Shown piece after piece: positions 24,488-32,868 of a stretch of 41,935 nt of DNA. Source of the DNA: Rhodobacterales bacterium (GTDB lineage Bacteria > Pseudomonadota > Alphaproteobacteria > Rhodobacterales > Rhodobacteraceae); assembly GCA_021155205.1 (NCBI GenBank), contig JAJNPS010000019.1, positions 1 through 41,935 on the forward strand, read 5' to 3'. Numbering within the stretch: the stretch's first letter is position 1; every line of letters starts with the position of its first letter. A model generated the notes under the pieces. That model made no database searches. It saw only the letters and a program-made list of their open reading frames with translations, and was not told the DNA's origin. The translations under genes and the position numbers were made by a program.

Positions 24488-25339
24488 ATGGAATCTCGTG
24501 TGATCAAATCGGCGCTCGGGGTTTATGTCGCGCTGTTCGTCCTGTTCCTCTATGGGCCTTTCGTGGTGCTTACGATCATCTCGTTCCAGCAGGGACCGGA
24601 TGGCGGGCCGCAGTTTCCGATCGTCGAATGGTCGACCTATTGGTACCGGCAAGTGTTTGGCCTTACCCCGCCGTCGCGCATCGCGCCCTTGTCCTTTGGC
24701 GAGGCGCTGATCCGGTCTGTGGTGCTGGCGCTGATGACAATGGTGGTGTCGACGGTGCTGGGTGTGATGTCGGCGCAGGCATTTCGCCGGAACTTCAAGG
24801 GCTCGACCTTTGTCTTCTATCTGATCGTGCTGGGGATGATGGTGCCGGGCGTGCTGACCGGTCTTGGCATCTCGCTGCTGGCTAACAACGTCATCGGGAT
24901 CGATCGGCACTGGTACACGACGGCCTTTGGGACCCATGTCGCCTACACGTTCCCCTTTGCCTTCCTCGTGATGCTGGCGATCCTGAACCGGTTCGACAGT
25001 TCGGTCGAGGAAGCGGCCTGGTCTCTGGGCGTGGACCCTTGGACCACGTTCCGCAAGGTGACTTTGCCGCTGATCTTTCCGGGCGTGCTGTCGGCGATGC
25101 TGTTCGCCTTTACGCTGTCGCTCGATGAATTTCCGCGCACGTTGTTTGCCTCCGGGGCTGACCAAACGCTGCCCTTGGCGATCTACGGAACCTTCTCGGT
25201 CGAGATCCACCCGAACATCTTTGCCTTCGGTGTTTTGACCACGCTGTTCTCGTTCGCGCTGCTGTCCGTCTACGGCATCCTGATGGCGATGTCGGTCCGC
25301 CGTGCGAAGAAGATGGCCATGCAGGAGGACATTGCATGA
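24488..25339 (+). CDS. ABC transporter permease 2 (PotC-like)
   Basis: This 283-residue inner-membrane protein has an N-terminal membrane segment (YVALFVLFLYGPFVVLTIIS, about 13-32), several later hydrophobic segments, and the EAA loop EEAAWSLGVDPWTTFRKVTL followed by PLIFPGVLSA. The motif SLDEFPRTLFASG near residue 210 is typical of PotC-type permeases. It forms the channel with permease 1. The gene begins three bases after permease 1 and overlaps the next SDR gene by four bases, linking import directly with metabolic enzymes. Confidence 0.92.
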   Translation: MESRVIKSALGVYVALFVLFLYGPFVVLTIISFQQGPDGGPQFPIVEWSTYWYRQVFGLTPPSRIAPLSFGEALIRSVVLALMTMVVSTVLGVMSAQAFRRNFKGSTFVFYLIVLGMMVPGVLTGLGISLLANNVIGIDRHWYTTAFGTHVAYTFPFAFLVMLAILNRFDSSVEEAAWSLGVDPWTTFRKVTLPLIFPGVLSAMLFAFTLSLDEFPRTLFASGADQTLPLAIYGTFSVEIHPNIFAFGVLTTLFSFALLSVYGILMAMSVRRAKKMAMQEDIA

Positions 25340-26070
25340 CCCGGACCGCCGGAACGGCCATCGTCACTGGTGCAGGATCGGGCATCGGACGTGCCATTGC
25401 GCTGCGTCTGGCGGCGGATGGCTACAAGGTGATGGTCAACGACTTCCGTGCAGCGGCGGCCAGTGTTGTAGCGGCAGAGATCGGGGCGGGCGCGCGCAGC
25501 ATCGGCGGCGATGTCTCGGATGTGGACGACGTTGCGGCGATGGTGGCCGAGACGGAAGCCGCCTTCGGGGCGGTGACGCATCTGGTCAACTGCGCAGGCC
25601 ATGTGCATCAGGCGCGGTTCCAGAACCTGACTGTCGAAGATTTCGACCGCATGATCGCTGTGCATCTGCGGGGCACCTTCCTGTGCACCCGCGCCGTGAT
25701 CGACAAGATGCTGGCGCGCAAGTCGGGCGTGATCGTCAACATCGCTTCGCAACTGGGCCAGATCGGCGGGGTCGAACTGGTGCATTATTCCGCCGCCAAG
25801 GCCGGCATCATCGGCATGACCAAGGCGCTGGCCCGCGAGGTTTCAGCGCAGGGCATTCGCGTCAATGCGGTTGCCCCCGGCCCAATCAACACACCGCTGG
25901 TCCGCAGCCTGTCCGAAGACTGGCAGCTCGCCAAGGCCGCAGAATTGCCACTCGGCCGTTTCGGTGAACCCGAAGAGGTGGCCGAAGCGGTGTCCTTCCT
26001 TTGCTCGCCTTCCGCGTCGCTGTTCGTCGGCCAGACGCTGGGGCCGAATTCCGGAGATGTGATGCTATGA
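25336..26070 (+). CDS. SDR-family oxidoreductase 1
   Basis: The 244-residue protein is a classical short-chain dehydrogenase/reductase: dinucleotide motif TGAGSGIG (about 10-17), NCAGHVH in place of the usual NNAG, Ser in VNIASQLGQIG, and the catalytic YSAAKAG (Tyr and Lys at about 152 and 156), then APGPINTP. It would oxidise or reduce a hydroxy/keto group with NAD(P). The start overlaps the permease stop and the end overlaps the next SDR start. The substrate is unknown. Its place in the transporter operon suggests the imported compound or a product carries an alcohol or ketone. Confidence 0.9.
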   Translation: MTRTAGTAIVTGAGSGIGRAIALRLAADGYKVMVNDFRAAAASVVAAEIGAGARSIGGDVSDVDDVAAMVAETEAAFGAVTHLVNCAGHVHQARFQNLTVEDFDRMIAVHLRGTFLCTRAVIDKMLARKSGVIVNIASQLGQIGGVELVHYSAAKAGIIGMTKALAREVSAQGIRVNAVAPGPINTPLVRSLSEDWQLAKAAELPLGRFGEPEEVAEAVSFLCSPSASLFVGQTLGPNSGDVML

Positions 26071-26822
26071 GCGAAACCGTCCTTATCACGGGTGCCGGTA
26101 TCGGCATCGGTCGCTCCGCAGCCAAGGCCTTTGCTGCGGCCGGCTATCATGTCGTCGTGACCGATGTGCTGGACGCCGAAGGGAAGGCCTGCGTCGCCGA
26201 GATCATCAAGGCGGGCGGTAGTGCCGAATTCCACCGGCTCGATGTGCGGTCGACGCCTGATGCCGATGCGCTGGTGGCCAAGGTCGAAGCGGAGCGCGGC
26301 GGCATCGATGTGATCGTCGCCAATGCGGGCATTGCCCACAAGGTGCCTCTGCCCGCCCTGACCGACGACAAATGGGACCATACGCTCGACATTGACCTGA
26401 AGGGGATTTTCCGCGTGGTCCGTCCGGCGCTGGCCGGAATGAAAGCCCGCAAGAAGGGCGCCATCGTTGCACTGTCGTCGATCATGGGCATAGCCTACGG
26501 CTGGGACGAGCATGTGCATTACTCGGCAGCGAAGTCCGGTGTGGTGGGACTTGTGCGCGGGCTTGCGGTGGAACTGGCGCGCGACGGCATCCGGGTGAAT
26601 GGCGTGGCGCCGGGCTATGTCCGCACCGCGCAACTGTTATCGAAGGAGAACTCGCTTGGTCCCGAAGGGGCGGCCAAGGCGGGCGAATTCATCCCCATGG
26701 GCCGCATCGGCGAGCCGGATGAAATCGCCGACGTGATCCTTTTCCTGGCATCCAACGGCGCCCGATACATGACCGGACAGGTCGTTGTCGTGGACGGAGG
26801 ATTGCTCGTCGGGCGTTACTGA
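26067..26822 (+). CDS. SDR-family oxidoreductase 2
   Basis: This 251-residue SDR has TGAGIGIG (about 7-14), an acidic residue ending the second strand (VVVTDV, favouring NAD over NADP), NAGIA, Ser in ALSSIMGIAYG, catalytic YSAAKSG and the C-terminal GRIGEPDEIADVILFLASNG with TGQVVVVDGG. The ATG at 26067 overlaps the SDR1 stop. The frame continues upstream to 26001 but without SDR sequence. It is distinct from SDR1, so the two probably act on different steps and are not simple duplicates. Fifty-six bases then separate it from the binding protein gene. Confidence 0.9.
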   Translation: MSETVLITGAGIGIGRSAAKAFAAAGYHVVVTDVLDAEGKACVAEIIKAGGSAEFHRLDVRSTPDADALVAKVEAERGGIDVIVANAGIAHKVPLPALTDDKWDHTLDIDLKGIFRVVRPALAGMKARKKGAIVALSSIMGIAYGWDEHVHYSAAKSGVVGLVRGLAVELARDGIRVNGVAPGYVRTAQLLSKENSLGPEGAAKAGEFIPMGRIGEPDEIADVILFLASNGARYMTGQVVVVDGGLLVGRY

Positions 26823-26878
26823 TCCGGCGAGACAAAGAAGAAGACAAGACGCAACAGACGTAACAGGAGGTACTACAC

Positions 26879-28099
26879 ATGAAAGATAAGTCGCTATCGC
26901 GGCGCAGGTTCCTGCAGGGTTCTGCAGGTGCTGCCGCTCTTGCCGCCGGGGGCTTGCCCTTTGGCGCGCAACAGGCCTTTGCCGCCGATCTCGCCTCGCA
27001 GGAACTGCGGACGGTCGGTTTGTCGGTGACCGTGCAAGACCGGATCCTTGCCGATTTCAAGGCCGCGTCCGGCGTCAAGGCAGTGTCAGGCAAGGCCGAC
27101 ATCTTCCCGAACACCCAGACCGAGCTTTTGTCGGGTTCGACCGCCTACGACTGCTGGGAAACCATCGGCGAGCGTCTGCCTTCGATCGTGCAGACCGATC
27201 TGGTGTCCCCCATCGCCACCTCGGCGCTGACCAACTGGACCGGCGTTGGCGAGAGCTTCCTTAAGGCCGACCCGAAATGGGAGCCTCGCGCCCAGATCGT
27301 CGGCCAGATCTACACGGATGAGTCGATGACGGCACTGAACATGGTGCCGACGGTCTACAACTTTGACTCCATCGGCTTCCGTCCCGATCTGGTCTCGGCC
27401 GAAGAGGCTTCGATGTGGTCGTCTCTGTTCGATCCCAAGTTCAAGGGCAAGACCGGCCTGAACGTCGACCCGCTGATCGCCTTCGGTCAGGCTGTCATGG
27501 CCATGAACGAGATGGGCCTGCTTGAGGTGAAGAACCCCGGCAACCCGGATGCGGCGGCCATCGAAGAAGCCGCCAAGTTCCTGATCTCGAAGAAGAAGGA
27601 AGGCCAGTTCCGGGCCCTCTGGGGTGATTTCGGCGAACTCGTCAACCTGCTTGCCTCGGGTGAGATGATCCTGGCCGATGCCTGGCAGCCGGCCGTCATG
27701 GCCGTCAAAGCCCAGGGCGTGCAGGCCTCTTATGCCACCATGAAGAACGGCTACCGGGGCTGGGCAATCGGCGTTTCGGCGCTGAAGTCCTCGCCCAACC
27801 TCCACGCGGTCACCGCTTATGCGGATTACTGGCTGTCGGGCGGTCCGGCTGTGGCCGTGTCGGAACAGGGTTATTACTCGCCCAACGACAAGGTCAAGGC
27901 GATCATGGCCCCCGAAAAGTACGCCTTCTGGTACGAGGGCGCGCCTTGGGTTGGTGCGGAAGAGCGCGGGATCAAGGAAGGCGATCTGCGCGATGGCGGT
28001 TCCCTGGCCACCCGTGCCGCGAACGTCGCCTACTGGCACCAGTGGCCGGACGAGTACGACCTGCTGATCGCGAAGTGGGACGAATTCCTGTCGGCCTGA
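26879..28099 (+). CDS. Tat-exported ABC transporter substrate-binding protein
   Basis: The 406-residue protein is a PotD-like extracellular solute-binding protein. It has a twin-arginine signal SRRRFLQG (7-14), a hydrophobic alanine-rich core and a likely cleavage after AFA at residue 35. The mature part shows VPTVYNFDSIGFRPD, GEMILADAWQPAVMAVKAQG and the C-terminal EQGYYSPND...APEKYAFWYEG. It should capture the ligand in the periplasm for the two permeases. AGGAGG lies ten bases before the ATG at 26879, a strong site fitting the high expression typical of binding proteins. Tat export suggests folding, perhaps with a bound factor, before export. Its cytoplasmic paralogue is at 20062. Confidence 0.92.
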   Translation: MKDKSLSRRRFLQGSAGAAALAAGGLPFGAQQAFAADLASQELRTVGLSVTVQDRILADFKAASGVKAVSGKADIFPNTQTELLSGSTAYDCWETIGERLPSIVQTDLVSPIATSALTNWTGVGESFLKADPKWEPRAQIVGQIYTDESMTALNMVPTVYNFDSIGFRPDLVSAEEASMWSSLFDPKFKGKTGLNVDPLIAFGQAVMAMNEMGLLEVKNPGNPDAAAIEEAAKFLISKKKEGQFRALWGDFGELVNLLASGEMILADAWQPAVMAVKAQGVQASYATMKNGYRGWAIGVSALKSSPNLHAVTAYADYWLSGGPAVAVSEQGYYSPNDKVKAIMAPEKYAFWYEGAPWVGAEERGIKEGDLRDGGSLATRAANVAYWHQWPDEYDLLIAKWDEFLSA

Positions 28100-28116
28100 T
28101 CGACACCAAACCCAGT

Positions 28117-28139
28117 GGCCGGAGCGCATTGCTCCGGCC
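28117..28139 (+). terminator. Intercistronic hairpin after the binding-protein gene
   Basis: GGCCGGAGC (28117-28125) and GCTCCGGCC (28131-28139) form a perfect 9-bp stem with a 5-base loop, 17 bases after the stop codon. No T-run follows. Such hairpins after binding-protein genes usually protect the upstream message and lower downstream expression, which fits the need for excess binding protein over ATPase. Confidence 0.6.
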
Positions 28140-28165
28140 GCACCCAAACGAACGGGGACTTCCAA

Positions 28166-29269
28166 GTGGCCTACGACCTGCAGCTTTCGCATATCGGCAA
28201 GGTTTACGACAATGGCACACCTGCCGTGATCGACTTCAACCTTGATGTGGACAAGGGCGAGTTCATCGCCTTTCTGGGTCCCTCGGGCTGCGGCAAGACC
28301 ACGACGCTGCGCATGATCGCGGGGTTTGAATCCATCACCTCCGGTGATCTGATGATCCGCGGCAAAAGGGTCAACGACCTGCAGCCGGAAAAGCGCCCGA
28401 CCTCGATGATCTTTCAGAACTATGCGCTGTTTCCGCATTTGACGGTGCGCCAGAACGTGATGTTCGGGCTTGAGGTGAAGGGCCTTGCGCAGGCCGAGGC
28501 CAAGCGCAAGGTCGAGCGCATCCTGGACAAGCTAGGGCTGACCGACGTGGCCGACACTCGCCCCACGCGGCTATCGGGCGGGCAACGTCAGCGGATCGCG
28601 CTGGCGCGGTCGCTGGTTGTCGAGCCCGATATCCTGCTGCTTGACGAACCGCTGGGTGCGCTTGACGCGAACCTGCGCAAGTCGATCCAGAACGAATTGA
28701 AACTGTTGCAGCGCGATCTGGGGATCACGTTCGTATTCGTGACACATGCCCAGTCTGAAGCCTTGGCTTTGTCGGACCGGATCGTGGTGATGAACGCGGG
28801 ACGGGTCGAACAGATCAGCCCCCCGCGCGAACTTTACACCCGTCCGCAAAGCATTTTCGTTGCGCGATTCATCGGTGCGAACACCCTGATTTCCGGCAAG
28901 GTCCGCAACGTCGAGGGCGGGGCGGTCAGCCTAGATACGCCTTTTGGCGCGCTTCTGGCCGAACCGCCGATGTCGGCGATCAAAACGGGCGATACGGCGT
29001 CCATCGTGCTGCCCGCCGAAGCGATGCATGTGCTGCCCGGCAGCCTTTCCGAAGCGGAAGTGCGGGCCAAGCATGGCGGCAACGTCGTGCAGTGCCAGAT
29101 CAATCGCTTGCAGCTGGTCGGCCATATCCTGCAGATCGGCATGACGCTGCCCAGCGGCGAGACCGTCTCGCTGGAGGGGCATGCGGACAAGTATAAGGAC
29201 AGCCTAAAAGCGGGCGCGGCCGGGTATGTTGCATGGAACCCCGCCGACACCACGCTGATCGCGCAGTAG
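28166..29269 (+). CDS. ABC transporter ATP-binding protein 2 (PotA-like)
   Basis: This 367-residue ATPase has Walker A GPSGCGKT (about 38-45), Q-loop IFQNYALFPHL, signature LSGGQRQRIALAR, Walker B ILLLDEPLGALDANLR and an intact switch motif VTHAQSEAL with His194. A C-terminal beta domain with ANTLISGKV and LPAEAMHVLPG follows. GTG at 28166 with AACGGGGA upstream gives a normal N-terminus. It is the second ATPase of an operon with only two permeases, so it may pair with the H-loop-altered ATPase 1 as a heterodimer or serve as the functional copy. It starts 66 bases after the binding protein; the amidase follows after four bases. Confidence 0.9.
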   Translation: MAYDLQLSHIGKVYDNGTPAVIDFNLDVDKGEFIAFLGPSGCGKTTTLRMIAGFESITSGDLMIRGKRVNDLQPEKRPTSMIFQNYALFPHLTVRQNVMFGLEVKGLAQAEAKRKVERILDKLGLTDVADTRPTRLSGGQRQRIALARSLVVEPDILLLDEPLGALDANLRKSIQNELKLLQRDLGITFVFVTHAQSEALALSDRIVVMNAGRVEQISPPRELYTRPQSIFVARFIGANTLISGKVRNVEGGAVSLDTPFGALLAEPPMSAIKTGDTASIVLPAEAMHVLPGSLSEAEVRAKHGGNVVQCQINRLQLVGHILQIGMTLPSGETVSLEGHADKYKDSLKAGAAGYVAWNPADTTLIAQ

Positions 29270-29273
29270 CACC

Positions 29274-30623
29274 ATGGCTGTCGAGACCGCAAAAGCCTTG
29301 GCCGATGATCTTCGTGCGGGCCGCAAGGACCCGGTCGATCTGGTGGCGGAGGTGTATGACCGCATCACCGCGCATGGGGATGCGGCGCTGTTCATCCGCC
29401 AGACGCGTGACCGCGCCGACGCCGAGGCCCGTGCTGCCCGCGAACGGTTGCGCGCGGGCAATCCGGCCAGCTTGCTCGACGGTGTTCCGCTGGCCTGGAA
29501 AGATCTGTTTGATCTGAAGGGCACCGTGACCACTGCGGGATCGGCTGTGCTGAAAGGGTCTGCACCTGCCGTTGCGGATGCCGCGCTGGTGCGGGCGGGC
29601 ATGCGGGCAGGGCTGGTGACGGTGGGCGCGGTCAACATGACCGAATTCGCCTATTCCGGCATCGGTCTGAACCCGCATCATGGAACGCCGCGCAATCCGC
29701 GTGACCCCAAGGTTGCCCGTTCGCCAGGCGGGTCCTCTTCGGGCAGCGGGGCGGTCGTCGCAGCGGGGATCGTGCCCTTGTCCATCGGCACCGACACCGG
29801 TGGGTCGATCCGCATTCCGGCGGCCTTTAACGGGGTCGTCGGGTACAAGACATCGACCGGTCATTACCCGATGGACGGTGTTTTCCCGCTATCGCGCACG
29901 CTGGACACCTTGGGTCCGCTGGCCCGCACGGTCGAGGATTGCGTCTTGGCCGACACCGTGTTGCGTGGTCTTGCTGCGCCTTCGGTGCGGGCTGCGGATA
30001 TCGCCGCGCTTGATCTGGTCATTCCCGATGTGGTGATGTTCGACACGCTCGACCCCGCGGTGGCTGCGGCATTCGAGGCGACCGTAGCGCGGCTTGGTGG
30101 GGCAGGGGCAAGGATCCGGCGGATCGCCCTGCCGGAACTGGCCGAAACGGTTGCAGCCATGGGGCGCTACGGTCCGCTGACCTCTGCCGAGGCGCTGGAT
30201 GTCCATTGGGACCGCCTGCACGGGCCGGACGAGGCGGGCATGGACCCGCGCGTGGTGCGCCGCATCCGCATGGCGGACAAGATGACCGCCGTCGATCTGA
30301 TCCGGCTGAAGGCCGAGCGCGCGCGCCTGATCGCCCGTTTGAACGAACGCCTCGGCGATGCGTTGCTGATCTGCCCGACGACGCCAAGCGTGGCGATGCC
30401 GATCGCGCCGCTGGAAGCGGATGTCGAGGTGTTCTTCCACCACAACTTCCGCACGCTGCGCAACACCGCCATCGGCAACTTCCTTGACTGGTGCGGCCTG
30501 TCGATCCCGAACGGAACCGATCCGGACGGGATGCCCACGGGCCTGATGATCTGTGCCCGTCACGGCCGCGACACCGCGCTGCTTACGGCGGGCCTTGCGC
30601 TGGAAACGACGATCCGCGGTTAA
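29274..30623 (+). CDS. Amidase-signature family amidase
   Basis: The 449-residue protein has the amidase-signature Ser-cisSer-Lys triad: Lys76 in PLAWKDLFD, cis-Ser154 in the SPGGSSSGSG loop, and the nucleophile Ser178 in GTDTGGSIRIPAAF, with the usual 24-residue spacing between the two serines. It hydrolyses a carboxamide to acid and ammonia in the cytoplasm. It lies four bases after ATPase 2, so its substrate is probably the imported compound or the open-chain amide made from it. The C-terminal part (LDWCGLSIPNGTDPDGMPTG) is typical. Members include allophanate hydrolase-like and aryl-amide enzymes; specificity cannot be called. Confidence 0.9.
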   Translation: MAVETAKALADDLRAGRKDPVDLVAEVYDRITAHGDAALFIRQTRDRADAEARAARERLRAGNPASLLDGVPLAWKDLFDLKGTVTTAGSAVLKGSAPAVADAALVRAGMRAGLVTVGAVNMTEFAYSGIGLNPHHGTPRNPRDPKVARSPGGSSSGSGAVVAAGIVPLSIGTDTGGSIRIPAAFNGVVGYKTSTGHYPMDGVFPLSRTLDTLGPLARTVEDCVLADTVLRGLAAPSVRAADIAALDLVIPDVVMFDTLDPAVAAAFEATVARLGGAGARIRRIALPELAETVAAMGRYGPLTSAEALDVHWDRLHGPDEAGMDPRVVRRIRMADKMTAVDLIRLKAERARLIARLNERLGDALLICPTTPSVAMPIAPLEADVEVFFHHNFRTLRNTAIGNFLDWCGLSIPNGTDPDGMPTGLMICARHGRDTALLTAGLALETTIRG

Positions 30624-30666
30624 GGCCGCAAGACGAAAACCGACGTCTCAACAGGAGGATAGACTG

Positions 30667-31569
30667 ATGGCAAAGAAGATCATGTGTGCGTTCGGCACCG
30701 ATATCGACTCGGTCGCGGGCTGGATCGGGTCCTATGGCGGGGGCGATAGCCCGTCGGACATCCAGCGCGGCATCTTCGCGACCGAAGTGGGCGTTCCACG
30801 CCTGCTGCGCTTGTTCAAGAAATACGGCCTGAAGACCTCGTTCTTCATTCCCGGCCACAGCATTGAGACCTTCCCCAAGGAAATGGAAATGATCGTCATG
30901 GACGGTCACGAGGTCGGTGCGCATGGCTATCTGCACGAGAACCCGATCGCCATGACCCCCACGCAGGAAGAAGACGTGCTGGCCAAGTCGATCGAGCTGA
31001 TCAAGGGCCTGACCGGTGCGGCCCCGCGCGGCTATGTGGCCCCGTGGTGGGAAATGTCGAACTCGACCGCCGCGCTGCTGCTGAAGCACGGCTTCACCTA
31101 TGACCACAGCCAGGGCTACCGTGACTTCCAGCCCTTCTACGCCAAGGTCGGCGACAGCTGGAACACCATCGACTATTCCAAGACCGCCAAGGAATGGATG
31201 CATCCCTTGAAGCATGGCAAGGAGATCGACCTCGTCGATATCGCGGCCAACTGGTACGTCGATGACCTGCCGCCCATGATGTTCATGAAGAAGGCGCCCA
31301 ACAGCCACGGCTTCGTCAATCCGCGTGATATCGAAGAGATGTGGCGCGATCAGTTCGACTGGGTTTACCGTGAAATGGATTACGCCGTGTTCGCCTTCAC
31401 CATCCACCCCGATGTGGCGGGCCGCCCGCAAGTCCTGCTGATGCTGGAACGCCTGATCGAATACATCTCGAAGCATTCGGGCGTGGAATGGGCCACGTTC
31501 GAGGATATCGCCAACGATTTCCGTAAGCGGTATCCTTTCGGCGGCAAAGCGCGCCCCGAAGTCATCTGA
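30667..31569 (+). CDS. NodB-fold hydrolase (polysaccharide deacetylase, HpPgdA/PuuE-like)
   Basis: This 300-residue protein has the carbohydrate esterase 4 metal site without a signal peptide: Asp12/Asp14 in FGTDIDSVAG, His86 and His90 in HEVGAHGYLHENP, matching the Asp14/His86/His90 set known from Helicobacter PgdA. Other marks are TSFFIPGHSIE, PRGYVAPWWEMS and the C-terminal FTIHPDVAGRP. The group also contains PuuE, an allantoinase that opens a cyclic ureide. As a cytoplasmic enzyme in an operon with an importer and an amidase, ring opening or deacylation of a small molecule is more likely than cell-wall deacetylation (inference). The ATG at 30667 follows AGGAGGATAGACTG. Confidence 0.83.
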   Translation: MAKKIMCAFGTDIDSVAGWIGSYGGGDSPSDIQRGIFATEVGVPRLLRLFKKYGLKTSFFIPGHSIETFPKEMEMIVMDGHEVGAHGYLHENPIAMTPTQEEDVLAKSIELIKGLTGAAPRGYVAPWWEMSNSTAALLLKHGFTYDHSQGYRDFQPFYAKVGDSWNTIDYSKTAKEWMHPLKHGKEIDLVDIAANWYVDDLPPMMFMKKAPNSHGFVNPRDIEEMWRDQFDWVYREMDYAVFAFTIHPDVAGRPQVLLMLERLIEYISKHSGVEWATFEDIANDFRKRYPFGGKARPEVI

Positions 31570-31575
31570 TGCGGA

Positions 31576-31593
31576 GGGGGGCGGCAGCCCCCC
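31576..31593 (+). other. GC hairpin between deacetylase and small CxxC gene
   Basis: GGGGGGC (31576-31582) and GCCCCCC (31587-31593) form a perfect 7-bp stem with the loop GGCA, seven bases after the deacetylase stop. There is no T-run. It probably stabilises the upstream message or damps downstream transcription. Confidence 0.45.
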
Positions 31594-31616
31594 CGGTCCA
31601 TCTAAGGGAGGCATGC

Positions 31617-31910
31617 ATGTGCAACGCCTGCGGCAATCCGGCAGCCCCCGGGCACTGGACCGAGGCCGGCTCGGCGACGCCCGGCGACCGTTTGCGTGCG
31701 CGTTTCCACCGCGCGCGCGTACTGTTCGAGATTCTGCGCCCCTATGGACTGGAGGCCCATGACGGCGGCGTTGTTCCCGGCATCCAGATTGGCAACAAGG
31801 CGGGCGCGAACACCATCGTGCGGAACCTGACCGAAGTCTGGGCCGAGGCAGAGCGGCTGACCGGTGCGCCGATCGATCCGCTTGACCCGCGGTATCTGGA
31901 TGACCACTGA
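31617..31910 (+). CDS. Small uncharacterised protein with N-terminal CxxC, partner gene of CobW
   Basis: The 97-residue product begins MCNACGNPAAPGHW, with Cys2 and Cys5 as a CxxC pair at the very N-terminus, then a helical middle (RARFHRARVLFEILRPYGLE), GGVVPGIQIGNKAGAN and the tail GAPIDPLDPRYLDDH. I do not recognise a characterised family. A strong site AAGGGAGG precedes the start. An out-of-frame ATG sits at 31613. Its stop overlaps the CobW gene by 11 bases, so the two are co-translated. An N-terminal cysteine motif next to a CobW-type metallochaperone GTPase suggests a metal-binding or chaperone-docking role, perhaps to supply the upstream deacetylase (inference). Confidence 0.72.
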   Translation: MCNACGNPAAPGHWTEAGSATPGDRLRARFHRARVLFEILRPYGLEAHDGGVVPGIQIGNKAGANTIVRNLTEVWAEAERLTGAPIDPLDPRYLDDH

Positions 31911-32868
31911 CACACGCCTGCGGCTGACCATCCTTGGCGGCTATCTCGGTTCGGGCAAGACGACCTGGCTGCGTCACCAGCTTCATGCAGGCAGCTTCGG
32001 CCCGCGTGTGCATGTGATCGTGAACGAGGCGGCCGAAACCCCTGTCGATGATGCGCTGCTTGTCGGGGCGCAGGGCCTGACCCTTTTGGCCGGCGGGTGT
32101 TGCTGCTGTGCGGGACGCGGCGATCTTGTGAAAGCGCTGCGCCAGCTGTGCGATGCGCGTAGCCGACAGGCGTCGGATGCGGCGCGTCTGGACCGGATTG
32201 TGCTAGAGACCAGTGGGCTTGCCGATCCGGCTGCCATCGTCGATGCGGTGCAGAGCGACCCGGTTCTGATCAACCATATCGTGATCGAGGAGACCATCGT
32301 CGCCGTCGATGCGCTGCACGCGCTGGCGCAACTGGCGACAGAACCCTTGGGCCGCCGCCAGATCGGTGCCGCTGACCGGTTGGTGCTGACCAAGATCGAT
32401 GCCTGCGATCTGGCTGCACTGGGCACCTTGCGGGCGACCCTGGCGCGGCTGAATGCCCATGCCACCCTGTCGGCGGCGGTGCTGGGCGATACCGTTCCCT
32501 TGCCGTCGTTGCCTGCAGATGCGCAGGCGGCGGATTTGCCTGCCCTCGCGCAAGAAGACGCACGGGGCCCCATCACGCCCACCCATCTTGCCGTGCCGCC
32601 CGACCTGGACTGGTCGGCCTTCACCTTGTGGCTTTCGGCGCTTCTCCATGCGCGGGGCGATGACCTGGTGCGCGTCAAGGGCGTCCTGCGCACTCCGGCC
32701 GGGCGTCTTTTGCTGCAAACCGTGCGCAAAGTCGTGCAATCGCCCGAGATCCTGCCCGATCAGGGCGAGAGCCGCAGCGACAACAGCATCGTTTTCATCG
32801 GGCGCGGCTACCAGCCCGAAGATCTTGGCCGCTCGATGCGGCGTTTCCTTTCCCCGACGAGGCCATGA
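31900..32868 (+). CDS. CobW/COG0523-family GTPase (putative metallochaperone)
   Basis: The 322-residue protein has a Walker A GGYLGSGKTTW (about 13-23), the hallmark metal-binding loop GGCCCCAGRGDL (a CxCC-type motif), the switch segment ETSGLADPAA, LTKID as guanine-specificity motif, and a C-terminal CobW domain (about 230-320). These GTPases deliver metal such as zinc, cobalt or iron to client enzymes. P47K-type relatives activate nitrile hydratase. I chose ATG 31900; the frame is open 12 codons upstream. Overlap with the CxxC protein gene and position after a metal-dependent deacetylase make those its likely clients. It overlaps the GNAT gene by four bases. Confidence 0.9.
   Translation: MTTDTRLRLTILGGYLGSGKTTWLRHQLHAGSFGPRVHVIVNEAAETPVDDALLVGAQGLTLLAGGCCCCAGRGDLVKALRQLCDARSRQASDAARLDRIVLETSGLADPAAIVDAVQSDPVLINHIVIEETIVAVDALHALAQLATEPLGRRQIGAADRLVLTKIDACDLAALGTLRATLARLNAHATLSAAVLGDTVPLPSLPADAQAADLPALAQEDARGPITPTHLAVPPDLDWSAFTLWLSALLHARGDDLVRVKGVLRTPAGRLLLQTVRKVVQSPEILPDQGESRSDNSIVFIGRGYQPEDLGRSMRRFLSPTRP

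Noticed and set aside
28117..28139. Rho-independent terminator ending the operon
   Set aside because: There is no T-run after the stem and ATPase 2 follows in the same direction without a visible promoter.
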